Shown here piece after piece: positions 17,030 to 30,600 of a DNA stretch of 64,000 nucleotides. The stretch lies in assembly GCA_036874045.1 (NCBI GenBank), contig CM072336.1:4980001-5044000 (forward strand), read 5' to 3'. The position numbers and the translations under genes were made by a program. The notes beneath the pieces were generated by a model. The model made no database searches, had not been told where the DNA came from, and worked only from the letters and a program-made list of their open reading frames with translations. Position 1 is the first letter of the stretch. Every line of letters starts with the position of its first letter. Source of the stretch: Cymodocea nodosa (taxonomy: Eukaryota; Streptophyta; Magnoliopsida; Alismatales; Cymodoceaceae).

Positions 17030-17960
17030 AAGGCATGTGGGTATGCATTTCATAAGATGGGAAGATGTCAGCAAGCCAAAGAAGTTTTGGAGGCCTGGGT
17101 AACAGATCATTAAAGAATCTTGACAAGGTAATTCTTTTTAAATGGCTCAAGATGGAAAATTGAAGATGGGTCACTATGGACCCTGAATAATAAGCAGTTA
17201 AGTATGGCTGTTTCTCTGGCCATCATTCAACTTTTACTCTGATTAGCTTTTGGCAAGAGAAATGGTTCTCTGAGCTAACACATTGCGAGCAGTTTCTGAG
17301 AGTTTTTTCTCTTCACAATGATCAGGAAGCTAAGATGGGGCAAATTGGATGCTTTCAGAATGGGTCTTAGTCAAATCTTGGACCAAGAAGGAAATTGGAA
17401 GATGATGAAATTGAGGGCTTGCCATCTCTGCTTCATTTACCGTCTGCATGGGCTTTGGTTCAGGAACAAAGGATCACATCATGTGGAGAATGGAAAGCTC
17501 TGGAATTTTCACGGTGAGAAGCTGCTGTGATCTCATGTCAGACTCTTATGGGGATAAATGGAAGCCCTATAGCATATTATCTAGGGGTGTAAGTCCCCAA
17601 CGAAGGTGTGGATTTTCATGTGTTTCTTAATGCGCAACAGAATTGCCACCAAGATGTATAGACACAAATGGGCAGGAGAAACCAATGTTATGTGTGAGTT
17701 TTACTGACAATTGCGAGAATAATGCAATCATCTCTTTTTTGGTTGCCTGATTGGTAGGAAAGTTAGGGATAACTTTTGCCTAAAGTCATTCACGTCAGGG
17801 CCATGGGGCTGAACTTCAACTCTTTGGAAAGCTTTCAAGTTGATGGTATTAAATAGAAGGACAATTGCTGCTTAACGGAGATTGCTGCTCATGATGCATG
17901 CATGCTGGGTCACCCGGTCATGAAGGAACACATATTTTTCAATAATCAACCTTGCCTGCT
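17030..17960 (+). mobile_element. Decayed LINE, C-terminal RT / zf-RVT region
   Basis: Reading across frame shifts, the + strand gives HFIRWEDVSKPKK, then FGGLGNRSLKNLDK and FKWL near 17.04-17.15 kb. These are the blocks that follow the reverse transcriptase core in plant LINEs. Further on come DHIMWRMESSGIFTVRS (17.47 kb) and KVWIFMCFLMRNRIATKMY (17.6 kb), the zf-RVT region. Numerous stops show it is inactive. It ends about 350 bp before the first coding exon of the DGD2-like gene and may lie in that gene's leader intron. Confidence 0.75.
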
Positions 17961-18319
17961 TGAAGACTTATTTATCCAGACCATCATTTTTTCCAAGAGT
18001 TGGGCAGCGGTTTCATTTCCTCCTGAATTTACCTTTTATTATTTATTATTTTCTTTTGACTGAACATTTTGAGAAGTCTCTTTTTTCAAAAGACTTATTG
18101 AAGAAATTTTATCTAAGAACAATTACTAAATCATAGGACTAAATTGAGGAAAATGATTCTTGTTGCCAACCTCATTTTGTAGATTAAGGCATTGATTTTT
18201 ATTTGTTGTATACTTGCATGTAAGAAGCATTATTCAGTATCAATTGCTTTCAGCTGCTATGTTTTACAATGCATAGGCATTTGACATTTATATAGGAAAT
18301 TTCAGCTTCTGCATTGTTG

Positions 18320-20852
18320 ATGGTCGCTAATATGGACGGTAGACAGCATATTGCAATTTTTACAACAGCTAGCCTTCCATGGATGACTGGAACCGCTGTC
18401 AACCCTCTGTTTCGTGCTGCATATGTTGCAAAGGATAAAAACAAAAAAGTCACTCTTGTACTTCCTTGGCTTTCTTTGGACGATCAAGAACGAGTGTATC
18501 CAAACAAAATTACATTTGCATCTCCAGCAGAACAAGAAGTTTATGTCCATCAATGGCTTGAAGAGCGGATTGGGTTCACATCTGAGTTTATTATTTGCTT
18601 CTATGCTGGAAAGGTAAATATTTCTCAGTTATTTGATGTTTCTTGTCCGTAGCTCCTACTTGCTTCCCCATTATTGTTGCCATTACTATTTGTGGTATAT
18701 TTTGTAATTATTCTCTTTTCACATCTTGATATTTAAAATATGGGAGTTTGGATTGTGTTTCTGGTTTACTTCAGGATATGATCTTATAATTTGGAATGCA
18801 GACTTTAATAAGGTCATTCTTGTTGTTTTGTGAATGATAATACATTTGGCAGTTGTTACAGTAATTGTGGTCGTTCCCAGGTTTCTTTGTTGCATTTTTT
18901 ATGTTTTTCTTGTCATTTATTTTCTTGTAGTTTTCCGTAGAAAAAAGGAGCATTCTAGCTGTTGGGGATCTTACAGAGATCATTTCTGATGAAGAGGCTG
19001 AGATTGCTGTCCTTGAGGAGCCCGAACATCTTACATGGTATCATCATGGCCAGAGATGGAAGAATAAATTTCAACTAGTCATAGGTGTTGTTCACACGAA
19101 TTATTTGGAATATGTGAAGAGAGAGAAAAACAAGCAAGTTCAAGCTTTTCTTCTTAAGTATATCAATAACTGGGTTACAGATATATACTGCCATAAGGTA
19201 CTTTTTTCTTTTATTGTTTTATAGTTTGGCTTCCTAGATTTATATTTAAAACTAAATTATTTACGAGAAGAAGAATTTGACAGAACCAAAGCTCATTCCA
19301 AGTCAACCTTAAATTAATGTACATGCCGGACTGGTTAACTAGATTTTTGTGAACTCACGTATTTTTCTAGTCTGGTGTTCCAAAAGCATATAAATAATAG
19401 GAGAATGACATTAATCGAAGGGTAATGCGTTGAAGCCATTATCATACACATTATATGCCTCTGCATGTTCAACAAATAAAAGAAGATAGGTAATACTAAA
19501 CATCCTAATGAAGTGCCTAAAAGAAAATACAGAGAATTAATTCTATTATGGTAGTTAATGCCCTGAATTTATTCCTTCCCAAGTGATGGTAGTTGATGCA
19601 AGTATACTGTCTGCTATATCCTTGTTTACAATTAGAAGATGTTGGAAATATGATGTGATTTCTTATTTATTAATATATGGCTGTATTTTGGAAAAAAAAA
19701 TCTTAAACAAAGAAATGAAACTACAGGTTATAAGATTATCAGGCGCTACACAAGATCTCCCTAGATCAATCGTCTGCAATGTTCATGGTGTCAATCCAAA
19801 GTTTATTGGCATTGGCAAGCTAAAACAAAACTCACAACACAGAGAAGAAACCTTCCCAAAAGGTGCATATTACATTGGCAAGATGGTGTGGAGTAAAGGT
19901 TACCGTGAGCTACTCAATGTACTGGTGAATAATCAAACTAAACTACCTGATTTTGAATTGGACTTGTATGGAAGTGGAGAAGATTCTGAACAAGTCCAGC
20001 AGGCTGTAGAAGATCTAAAATTGGTTGTTAGAATTCACCCTGGTCGGGATCATGCAGACCCTACATTTCATGAGTAAGTGACCTCATTTTTTGTAATGGC
20101 TTCTATACATGTCTCTGTTTATGTTTCCCATGATCCAGCATTTTACTTTGTCCTTGTGTTCGTATCTTATTGTTTGAACTTCAAAGTACTTCCATGTGCA
20201 ACTGGAAGCAGCACTCCTATTTTCTCTTTTTCCCCTTGTTAAGTGAACTTTGGTTTGGAATTCAGTGAAATGCAGTCTTGGATGGCAAACAATTATTCTT
20301 GATTTAATTCTATTAACCTTATTTTCTTTCAGGTATAAAGTGTTTATTAACCCCAGCACTACTGATGTTCTCTGCACCACTACAGCAGAAGCATTGGCCA
20401 TGGGAAAGATTGTTGTTTGCGCCAAGCATCCTTGCAATGAATTCTTTGAACATTTCTCCAATTGCCGAACGTATACCACTGACGATGAATTTGTGAAAGC
20501 AACCCTTGGAGCTTTAGCTGAAGATCCATTACCTTTATCAGATGAAGAAATGCACGAGCTATCTTGGGAAGCTGCAACAGAAAGATTTTTATGTGTTGCT
20601 GATCTGGACAAGGTTTCTTCTAAAAACTTGCCAGTTCCTGATTCACATGCTTTCATGGCATTGCGATTGAGAGCAAGGAATCTATGGAAGAAGATTGATG
20701 ATGCTTCTGCTTTCTTGCATTTCACTATTTCTGGAAATGAAACTGCTCGTCGTGCATTTGGTGCAATTCCAAAAAGTTTGGAACCTGATGAGCAACAATG
20801 CCAGGAGCTAGGATTGCATGTTACAGAGAGGAAGCAACTTTCATGGCAATGA
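18320..20852 (+). CDS. DGD2: Digalactosyldiacylglycerol synthase, DGD2 type
   Basis: Transfers galactose from UDP-galactose to MGDG to make DGDG in the chloroplast outer envelope; the DGD2 branch is known to be induced by phosphate shortage. Exons 18320-18613, 18931-19197, 19727-20073 and 20333-20852 give 475 residues, against 473 for Arabidopsis DGD2, and there is no long N-terminal extension as in DGD1. The start is MVANMDGRQHIAIFTTASLP, with the conserved family block beginning at HIAIFTTAS. Other blocks: TGTAVNPLFRAAY, VLEEPEHLTW, VHTNYLEYVKRE (~residue 150), NVHGVNPKF, GAYYIGKMVWSKGY, and the GT4 nucleotide-sugar region CTTTAEALAMGK (~317-328) with its conserved Glu. An acceptor (TTTCAG, ending 18304) just upstream of the ATG shows the 5' UTR is interrupted by an intron. 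No breaks seen. Confidence 0.94.
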
Positions 20853-21814
20853 TGACCATGTACAATGGTATGACCTTAGAATATTCTCAGATTTGACTTT
20901 ACAGGATATCCTGATTTTTGTATTCTTCTTCTAGCTACTATGAAAAGAAATTAAATTTGGTTACATGCAATATCTGTTGATTGGCATTATTTCACTTATA
21001 TATGGTTTAATAATCATTCATGCAAGTTCTTGTTCCCCTGTTGCTTTTTGCTCTCGTTCCATGTTGGCATTTTCAACAAATAGGAACATAGCATTGCAGT
21101 CTAGTTTGCATGAATGACAGATCTAATGGTAAATCATTACCTCGACAGTGCATATATCATTATTCATGAAAATGTTATTGCTGTATTTTTTTGCAGTGGT
21201 TCATAATCTGAAACCAAGGAATAATTTTTAGAAAGCAAAAACTTGCAACAAGGCATAGGGAAAGGATAGTAAAGCAAGGATAAACTTCTTATTGGTTTAA
21301 TCAAAGAACTATCATATCAAGCTCAGAACTTTTTGACATTAAAAGATTTTAGGAGCGGAACTCTACCGAAGCACCCAACGTTAGTCAAATGGTTTTATAG
21401 TGACAAGAACTTAATATTTAAGTCAAGGATATAATGTGTAGGTCAATTCTTTTGCTTCATTAAGCTGATTATTTTCTTGGTGCTCCTTGTATTTAAGATC
21501 AGTGATTTTTCACAATTTAATTTACATGTGTCATTGGACAATGAAAAACATAAGCTTTGCTTGCTTGAGGTAACTGGCTCAGTCCTCATAGCCCTTTTTG
21601 TTATACTGAATGCTAAACAATCAACATCCTCGTAAAGTGGTCAACAATATGTATTGGTTGTAACAAAAATAGATCTATAAAACTGAAATTGAAGTCAAAC
21701 CTTAATAATGAGTTTTTTGATAGTGGCTTAATAATGAGTGTTTTCATCTTAAGTAGTTGATTGATGCTTTACTTGATTTACACATAAGCTTGATTTGAGC
21801 GCAAGAAAATACTA

Positions 21815-22318
21815 GGGGGTGAATATTCATGACCCACCAAACCCAACAAGTTTAGTCAATATTAAACAACTTAAGATCAATCATAAATTGATTCAAAACA
21901 AAATCTAATGCATTTACTATGCTCAATTAGTGGATCAAGTTCAGATTCATGAATCTAATTAAGTTATTTACTTATTTGTTTTGAAATCTAACATCTATTG
22001 CTAATATAGTTGATTATAAACATGTACTTGAGACACAAAGTTGTTTAAATTTAATGCAAATCTAATACATTTATTTGATTTTTTATAAGATCTAACAGAG
22101 CACTTTTTAAACAAATTAAATAAGTTAAGCAGATCACATGTTGGCCTATTTAACCCATCTAATTGATTAAATATGTTAGACAAATCAATCAGTTTATCAA
22201 ACAGATCACATTCGTATTGGAATTTTTAACATATATAATAAACATGTTAGGTTCAGAACAAGTCAACTCATAAGTGGGTTAAATGAAACCCCATCCACCA
22301 CCCATTTTACCACCCTTA
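21815..22318. mobile_element. Candidate TIR element of 'AGGGGTG' type
   Basis: The left border TAGGGGGTGAATA and the reverse complement of the right border, TAAGGGTGGTAAA, are similar, and the body is AT-rich with many ATCAA/AATTGATT words, as in common plant non-autonomous hAT-like elements. The flanking 8-mers (GAAAATAC and CAAGCTAC) match at only five positions, so the target duplication is unproven. Confidence 0.35.
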
Positions 22319-23052
22319 CAAGCTACGTGCCAATCTTCAAAAGCCATGTTTTAAGAAGAGCATGGTTTGTGAAATAAGAAGGGGTGGAAATAAAGGAAGC
22401 CACTTTAAACAATAACAATTATGAATTATGTACTGTTTCATCTAATTGAAATACATAAATGCTACTAACAGTCACCACTATGTACAACATCTGAAATTAA
22501 ACCCAGTGAAATGTCTGCTAATTAGCAGAAAAGCAAATACATGATCAATGTAATCCATCGCCACCAATGCAATTCCTAGTTTAGCGGAAATAAGGGCCCT
22601 TCAATTAATATTGAAGGTTGAGTCTTTGGCATCACAAATGTTGGTGGCTCACCCTCATCTTTTAAGAGCTTCAACAGTTAACGTTATAGCTGTTGGAACT
22701 GAGGGATTTCTGTGGGGAAAAGACAACAGGGAAAATGAGTAAATTTGACCTAATTGTGAAGAAGAAAAATGTAGTTCTACCATGAAGAAAAATGTAGTTC
22801 TACCATTGGAAAGTGTTGTAAAGTGGAAGAATCCTATTATCCTAAGAGTTTGATGACATGCAACAAAGTGTGATACAGTTTATCATCCTTTTTTGGAAGA
22901 AAGATCGAAAATGATGAAGGATTCAAAGCTCTATGACATTTGTAACAAGCGAATAGAAAAAATATTAAAAGATAATAATTTTTGCTTGATTCCAAGATTG
23001 ATTAGTGTCTTTGTGTGACATCTTTGAGGGGTTAGATGCTTTTATTTTGGTG

Positions 23053-23730
23053 GTGGGGGAATCTTGTTTAGGAGGTGTTTGTACACCCAGAAAATGGTAG
23101 AAAATACCGAAAAGAAAAATGGCAGAAAATTTTCTGAGTATTTGTGCACTGAATGAATTTTTGAAGGATTCCGTCATTTTTCCTTGGTATATAAGAAAAA
23201 ATTTCTTTCTTTTTTTGACATTCTAATCTTTAAAATTTATGAAAAATGAAGGAAAAGAAAATATAAATTATCACAGAATATATTAACAATATGTAATTTT
23301 GATATAGAAATTATTTGTCTTTAGTAGATGAGAATTGATATTATGAGAAATATGTGAAACAATAAAAATGTGTGAAATGTATTTTATGTTGTAACTATTA
23401 TCACAAATGACTCTATCTTATATTATTTATGATAAATTTTGTTATTCTCTATCTTGTAGATAAATACAAAAAATATTTAAGTTATTAATTTCAACATTTT
23501 TTTTTGTGAATAAACATATATATATTATATTTTATGATTATTTATCATTTTTTGTTCTATGTAGAAACACACGTATTTTAAATTCTATCATTTTCTATTT
23601 TGTACACAAATACTTTACTTTTATACTGACTTTTCATTATTTTCTATTATTTTTCTGTCTATTATTTTTTGTGATACTTCATCATTTTCTTTTCATTATT
23701 TTTCAAGTGCATAAACATCCCTTAAGGGAT
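23053..23730. mobile_element. Candidate AT-rich MITE with long imperfect inverted ends
   Basis: The left side starts GGTGTTTGTACACCCAGAAA with GAAAA-rich words. The reverse complement of the right side starts GGGATGTTTATGCACTTGAA, again with GAAAA-rich words. The interior has repeated TTTTCATTATTTTCT and TACACAAATA motifs. A shorter stretch at 57.26-57.49 kb has the same vocabulary, suggesting a shared family. The ends are approximate. Confidence 0.35.
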
Positions 23731-26699
23731 TGCTTGAATCCATCTATTTGTAGAAACAAGCTTTTACAATTTAAAGAAGCTAGATTCTCAAAAATTTAGA
23801 ATCTCGTTTGGTAGAACTTCAGTGACTTTTACAGAATTTTGTTTTGTTTGGATTTTACCTTTGTTGTTGGTCATGATAAATTTAGAAACTTTCATTCAAT
23901 AGATGTCCGGTGCTACAACATCAGAAAATACCGAAAACATCAAGACCGAATACAAAATAAGCATGTAGAAAAAATTACTTCTACAAATACTTAGATAAAC
24001 TATATTTTGTCATAACTTCAGAAGCTCCAAATAAATATATCCTTGACTTTTAATTTTGTATGAAAATATCATTAAGAAACAAGCGTATTTTTAGAAATAA
24101 AAGTTCAAAATCTCAGCTTTAGCAAGAAGCTGAGAAAATGGAGCTTCTCTGAATACTGTTTTCAAAACTATTTTGTAGAGGATAATAATATACTTTGTTA
24201 GGTTCCACTAGTAGTTTCCAAGGTTTTTTTCTTCCAGTAATTGGAAGTCTAGAAGTTGATCTTAGAAGTGAATCCAAACTGTGACCTTAAGTTGAGATGT
24301 TCCATGGATAATGTATAAAGAAACGAACTGCTGATTAGATTTGAGCAGATTAAAATCCAGATTACCTATGAGACTGCTCGTGTCTACTGGTGACATGCAA
24401 AAATTGGTCAGGCAAACCATTAAAGTTTTCAGGGTCAGTTTGCTAAGACCATTAAGAAAACGTACCAACCTCCCAGGCCTGCATTTGGTTCAGCCGGTCT
24501 GGAATTGAAATGCCGGTTCCCCTTATCCGTAAATAAATTGCTTCAGAAGTAAAGCTGCCCGAGCGTGAAAGAAGTAGCTTTTCTTCTTTGAAATGGCATG
24601 CTTTCTTCATCTACGCATTTGAGATGTGCGGTTGCTCGAGATTTTCACTTTTTAGATCGATGTCTGCATGTAAGTCATGTTTTGGCATTTGTTTGTTGCT
24701 GCAGGAAGCGGGGAACAAGGGTTCGGTAGCTTGTACTGGAATCACTTGAGTTTGCTAACCCTCAACACACTACGTTTTTCATGTGAAGATTTCCGTGGAC
24801 TCTGGTTTTATACTCTTGATATGACAAATCTTAGGCGAGAAAGCGTGTCTGGGTACGGGTGGCATTGGCATCGGCATCGGCATCCTGCCGTCTGCTGCTG
24901 ATTTGCGTTAGCATTGCCACACATGAATTTGTTTGTACATCACATGGTGGGATACAAAGAAACCCTGAAACCGCATCTTACGTCTCGTCCCTGACCCATC
25001 GTAAAAATCTGTTGAAACGCGTGACTTGTGTATATATTGCAGTTGGCGTCAATAAGTAGTTATGGTTTTCTTTCTTGGACGGAAGCAATGTTTCCAAAGC
25101 TTTCCATTGATAATTTTCAATACAGCTGATGGTTCGTTCGGAGGAGTGTACAAAGCATAAATGAGATTTGACAATATGCAGATACGTCAAGTAAGATCAA
25201 GGATGGGTTGAAATCTGGATTGATTCTGCTTATTCTTCTTAGTTATGGGTGAGTTACACGGTATATCTTCCAGCTTGTGTGAGTTGGAGTTGTTGGTTGT
25301 CTGCTTGAAAAAATGCATATGCTTACCAGAAAACCGCGTAAAAGACCACATTGTCGCGACCACAAGCCAGGTGTTTTCTCGCTTTATAAATATTGAAAGG
25401 AAAAAAAAAAATCATCTAACGCCATTATTCAACAACCTTTATAAAAAAAACCACACAATGAGTTCGCTTTGGCGTGTCGATCAAGTTAAATGACGTCTAC
25501 GAATTGGTTATTTGGAAGTTTCAAATTTTGGTGACCAAATCTGGTGGTGAGCCGGGACGGGAATCAAGACCTGATCGGCAAGGGACGAGCCAGTCACGGC
25601 AGTGATTTTATCGTGCGTGAAATCCTCCGGCGAAAATCGAGCGGACGAATCAGCCGTGACGGCGCCGTCCCGGTTTCAGCGGACGAACACGTGATCGGTG
25701 GCATGTGCTTGGGGAATCTTCCTTCTTCTGTCCACGGCACACGATGTGCACGTGCTTTGAAGTGGGAGTACACGATACACGTAAATCAAAAAATGATTTA
25801 AAATTTTCTTCGTAAAAAAACTTTTACTTTACGAGATATTTAAATAAAAAATCTCAAAAAAAATTTCAGGATGTACCACTAACTTTTCAATAATTTTTTT
25901 TTTAAAAAATAAAGCCTATTATATAATTATCTAATTTATGGTATGATTTATTGTGTATTAAAATTTTAATCTAATCTAAGTTATATTTATCGATATTTTT
26001 TTTTTAAAAATTATTATTCAAAATTTAATAGAAATCGGTCGATTCTAAGATATTTAAATCAAGAACAAATTCTTATTTAATTTAAGTAAAATTTTTATCA
26101 TTTGTTTACCATCGTCTAGTTCTGAGATACATAAAATTACTTGTATTCTTTTACGTATTTACAGAAAGATGAGAAAACATCTTTGAAAAAGTTTCCTTAA
26201 ACATGCATATTAGATAATGGCTTTGAAAAATCAACTGCATTAACTTTGTATTTGTAAGTTTGCATGTTAATAAATAAGAAAAGAAGGCCGTTCGTTGTCG
26301 GGTGGGGTAAAAATAAATGGAAGGAATTTTACAAAAAAATAAATGAATCAATCAATAAGAAGATTACATTAATCAATAATCAACAAGTGGATTGACCAAA
26401 ACGAAAATCTTAATATTTCCATAATAAATCAATCAACGATCGAACTTGTACCTGAACGAACCGGTACCACTCATCGGGGACGGAAGATGACCGAGACAAG
26501 AAAACCTTGTAACTTGAAAAGGCCCGCGAGGAAATTTTGAAATTTCCACGCGGCCAGGGGCGTTCTCGCAATTCCACCCAAATCCAGTGGCAGAAACGGG
26601 CAACCACAGCAACGGGTGGATCTAACGGTTTGAAAAAGATAACCTACGGCTTCCACGTCGGCTTCGCGACACGACTTCCTATGTTCTCTGCCCTTGTCG

Positions 26700-27647
26700 T
26701 GTCGCCCTCCGGAAACACACTTAATTACGAAAATACTACTCCGTTCAGTCGTTCAAAAGAAAGGAAGACACTCCCACACACAAAAAGCTTTCCTTAATCT
26801 TCCCCCTTTTCACTGTCACCAGCTCATTGTTATCATCGCTTCCTCGGCCCTTCGTCCCCTCGGCGGCTTGGAGCACCACCACACAAGACTTCGACTTCTA
26901 CCACTGGTTGAAGCTTCCAAGTTGCCATCGTTGATTGCGTCCCGGCTGTGGCAAGTGGAAAATGTGAGAGGACCTGGTCTTCCCCCATCGCTCCGTGTCC
27001 GTGTGCGCGTGTGTTATTTTACCGTAATGATCCTCCTTTTGGGTGCTTGCTTTATCAGGGTAGGGGTGCGATAGGACGGACGGGGAGAAGAAGGGGGGGC
27101 ACTTGTCTCGAGTTCCTTCTTGCCGTTCCACCTTTTTTCTTTTCGTGTATGTGGTCGGTCGGATCCTTGAAAGACTGGTCCTGTAGGAGAAGGTAGAAGA
27201 GTCTTAAACCAGGAAGTGGAGTTGCTTCGGTTCAACTGTAGAGTTTTGTTTTTCAGGTTGGTTTCTACCTACTATTTGCTTCTAGATTTGATTTGATTTG
27301 TTTTGTTGGTTGTGTTAATACTTCCAGACGAAAGATTTTGTTTTTTTGAACATCTAGGAGATTTCTACCTCCGATCATCTCTGCTTTATGTGCGCCGTGA
27401 AGTAATTAGATCTAACAAGAGGTCTAATTCCTTTTCATGAGTTGGATATTTCTGCATGCTCGGGTTGAAATGTAATTTGTGTGTTTGAGATTCCAAGTAT
27501 CTTCTTCGTTCCTCGCTTTTCCGTGACAATAAAAAGGATCTTGCTTTTCTATGTTGAAGACGTTGTTGCACATTCTTGAAACATTCTGTGGAATCTTCTA
27601 CTCTAACATGTGATTTACAGATACCTGGCGGAATCATAGCAACAGAA
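26700..27647 (+). promoter_or_regulatory. CSLD promoter / leader region with 5' UTR intron
   Basis: GC- and pyrimidine-rich DNA between about 26.8 and 27.2 kb resembles a transcribed plant leader, followed by a T-rich intron-like stretch and an acceptor (GATTTACAG, ending 27620) 27 bp before the CSLD ATG. A possible donor is GTAGAAG at about 27.19 kb. Exact leader exon limits are not determinable by eye. Confidence 0.45.
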
Positions 27648-30600
27648 ATGCACGGCAGTAGTTCTCTTCGAATCAGTCGATCGGCTCGGATGTCATCTGA
27701 ATTCCAGCATGCTGGTGGTGGCAGGCCTGCAATGGTTGCATCTCCTGCACCAGTTAACTTCACCAGGAGAAGCCAATCTGGAAGATTCTCACGAGAATCT
27801 CTAGATTCTGAAAGCGGTAGTGGGGAGTTTGTAAACTACCATGTTCACCTTCCTCCGACCCCAGATAACCAGCCCATGGCAGAGGTTTCCATCGACTCCT
27901 CCATCTCTGCCAAGGTAGAGGAGCAATATGTTTCCAGCTCAATATTTAGTGGAGGCTTCAACAGTGTCACTAGGGCACATCTCATGGACAAGGTTATTGA
28001 GTCGGAGGCCAACCATCCCCAGATGGCTGGGGCAAAAGGATCTTCCTGTGCCATTCAGGGGTGTGATGCAAAGGTCATGAGCGATGAGCGAGGCAACGAC
28101 ATTCTACCTTGTGAGTGTAATTTCAAAATCTGCCATGATTGCTTCATGGATGCTGTTAGAACGGGTGGAGCAATCTGTCCTGGGTGTAAAGAACCCTACA
28201 AGACAACAGATCTGGAAGAGATAGTGTCGAATGCATATGCAAGAATACCTCTTTCGCTTCCTCCTCCTCCTGCTGGGGTGTCTAAACCAGAAAGGAGGCT
28301 GTCGTTGATGAAATCGCAAAAGATAACCCACAGCCCGACAGGCGATTTTGATCATACCAGGTGGCTGTTTGAGACAAAGGGTACATATGGTTACGGAAAT
28401 GCGATATGGCCAGCTGAGAATGGGGATGGTGAAGATGGGCAACCCTCAGAGCTGATGACCAAGCCCTGGAGACCCCTGACTCGCAAGTTAAAGATCCCAG
28501 CTGCCATCCTTAGTCCATACAGGTAAATTTTTGCTGCACAGATGATGTGTTCAGGCTTTAGCTTAATCTAGGAAACTTGCTGTTAAAGGGATAGATATAA
28601 AAAAAGAAACATATAAAAATAGGATGGACTTGGACTTCTTTCAGAAACTTGTAGATTTTCAAGACAATTTCTCTTTTACTCAACCGTTTTAGTTTTCTTA
28701 ATACTATCCTAATCCGTCTAATTTATCAAGTATCTATGGCCCTTCAAACATTGCGTCTCTGTCTTTTCAATAAATTCGTAAAACGATTGCGAGTTCTAAA
28801 TTACAAAAATAACTACGTAATCTGCTGTATGTATGTTTCCACTATTCTATAATATATTTTTCTGCTTTATATGTCTTGTGAAGTTGATTTAATTGAGGTT
28901 CATTGTCTTATACAGACTTCTCATATTCCTTCGCATAATTGTCCTCTCCCTGTTTCTTACATGGAGAGTGCAACACAAAAATCAGGATGCAGTTTGGTTA
29001 TGGGGGATGTCTGTCGTTTGTGAGTTATGGTTTGCTTTCTCCTGGCTTCTGGATCAACTCCCTAAGCTCTCTCCCATCAACCGCTCTACAGACCTTGCGG
29101 TTCTAAAAGATAAGTTTGAGGCACCCTATTTTGGCAATACAAGGGGAAAGTCCGACCTCCCAGGCATTGATGTCTTTGTGTCCACTGCTGACCCAGAGAA
29201 AGAACCTCCACTGGTCACTGCAAACACTATTCTCTCCATACTTGCTGCTGATTACCCTGTCGAGAAGCTTGCTTGCTATGTTTCAGATGATGGTGGATCA
29301 CTCCTTACATTTGAAGCAATGGCTGAGGCAGCAAGCTTTGCTGATTTGTGGGTCCCTTTTTGCCGAAAGCATAACATTGAACCAAGAAACCCAGACAGCT
29401 ACTTCAATCTAAAGAAGGATCCATATAAAAACAAGGTTCGCCCAGATTTTGTCAAGGACCGTAGACGGATAAAAAGGGAATATGATGAGTTTAAAGTTCG
29501 CATCAATGGCCTGCCAGATTCAATTAGGCGACGATCTGATGCATATCATGCCCGGGAGGAGATAAAGGCTGTCAAGAATCAAAGACAGAATGTTGGTGAC
29601 CAACCAACGGAATCTGTAAAGATTCCTAAAGCTACATGGATGGCTGATGGCACCCATTGGCCAGGCACATGGATGACTCCCTCATCTGAGCATTCAAGGG
29701 GTGACCATGCTGGAATCATACAGGTTAGTTTTCCCTTTTATAAAGACAGAATATAACTATTGAGAAGTTTCGCGCTGTCATTTCTCTTATGTATTTGCAA
29801 GAAGGGGAGTTTATACAAATGCATTGAATGAGTAAGATATTTTACCATTTCATTTACTAAAAAAAAAAAATCACATTCAGCACAATATATAAATTTTTTG
29901 AAGAGGGAATTGTTAGATATTAGAAAGAAGATAATAGTAAAACATGTTTGTGTAGCTGCAAGTTCAATTTCATTGTTGTTCAAGTTTCCATGTTTAATCA
30001 AACTGAGCTTCATGTCATCAGTTAAGTTTTTCTTCTTATTTCCTGCTATTATTATCACCGTATTTGCAGATCTGGGATTTGAACTGATATCATTTCATCG
30101 ATTCCTTGTAAAGATTCCCTTTTGATTGGATTTTTGGCTGTTCACCAGATGTGTCGATCCTTGTTAAGCATCCAAAAGTTAAAAGCGCCCAACTCATAAT
30201 TGGCAGATTCTTATCATCTAATCATACCTTGTATTGAATTTGACAATTTTGTACGTAGGATCTTGGAGTTATTGATTGACATTGATTTCATTTGCTTTGC
30301 AGGTAATGTTAAAGCCTCCTAGTGATGAGATATTGCTTGGAAACGGTGACGACAACAGACTCTTTGATCTAACCGACATTGACATTCGTCTACCATTACT
30401 AGTTTATGTTTCCCGAGAAAAAAGGCCTGGCTATGACCACAACAAGAAGGCCGGTGCCATGAATGCTCTTGTTCGTGCAGCGGCTGTCATGTCAAATGGG
30501 CCCTTTATCCTTAATCTTGATTGTGATCACTACATTTACAACTCTCAGGCCCTTCGTGAGGGCATGTGCTTCATGATGGACCGTGGTGGTGACCGCCTAT

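Larger units (their letters stand above)
20853..26700. other. Intergenic region between DGD2-like and CSLD genes
   Basis: AT-rich, without a supportable gene. It starts with the DGD2-like 3' UTR and contains two MITE-like segments listed separately. From about 24.5 kb the sequence is more mixed; 25.54-25.80 kb is GC-rich and carries two CACGTG cores (AACACGTGAT and GCACGTGC), so it may be distal promoter DNA. Open frames at 24.68-25.06 kb overlap each other and lack recognisable domains. Confidence 0.5.

Noticed and set aside
27576-27647. Upstream in-frame ATG extending the CSLD N-terminus by 24 residues
   Set aside because: It lies before a good acceptor (ending at 27620) in intron-like sequence, and the added residues do not resemble CSLD N-termini.
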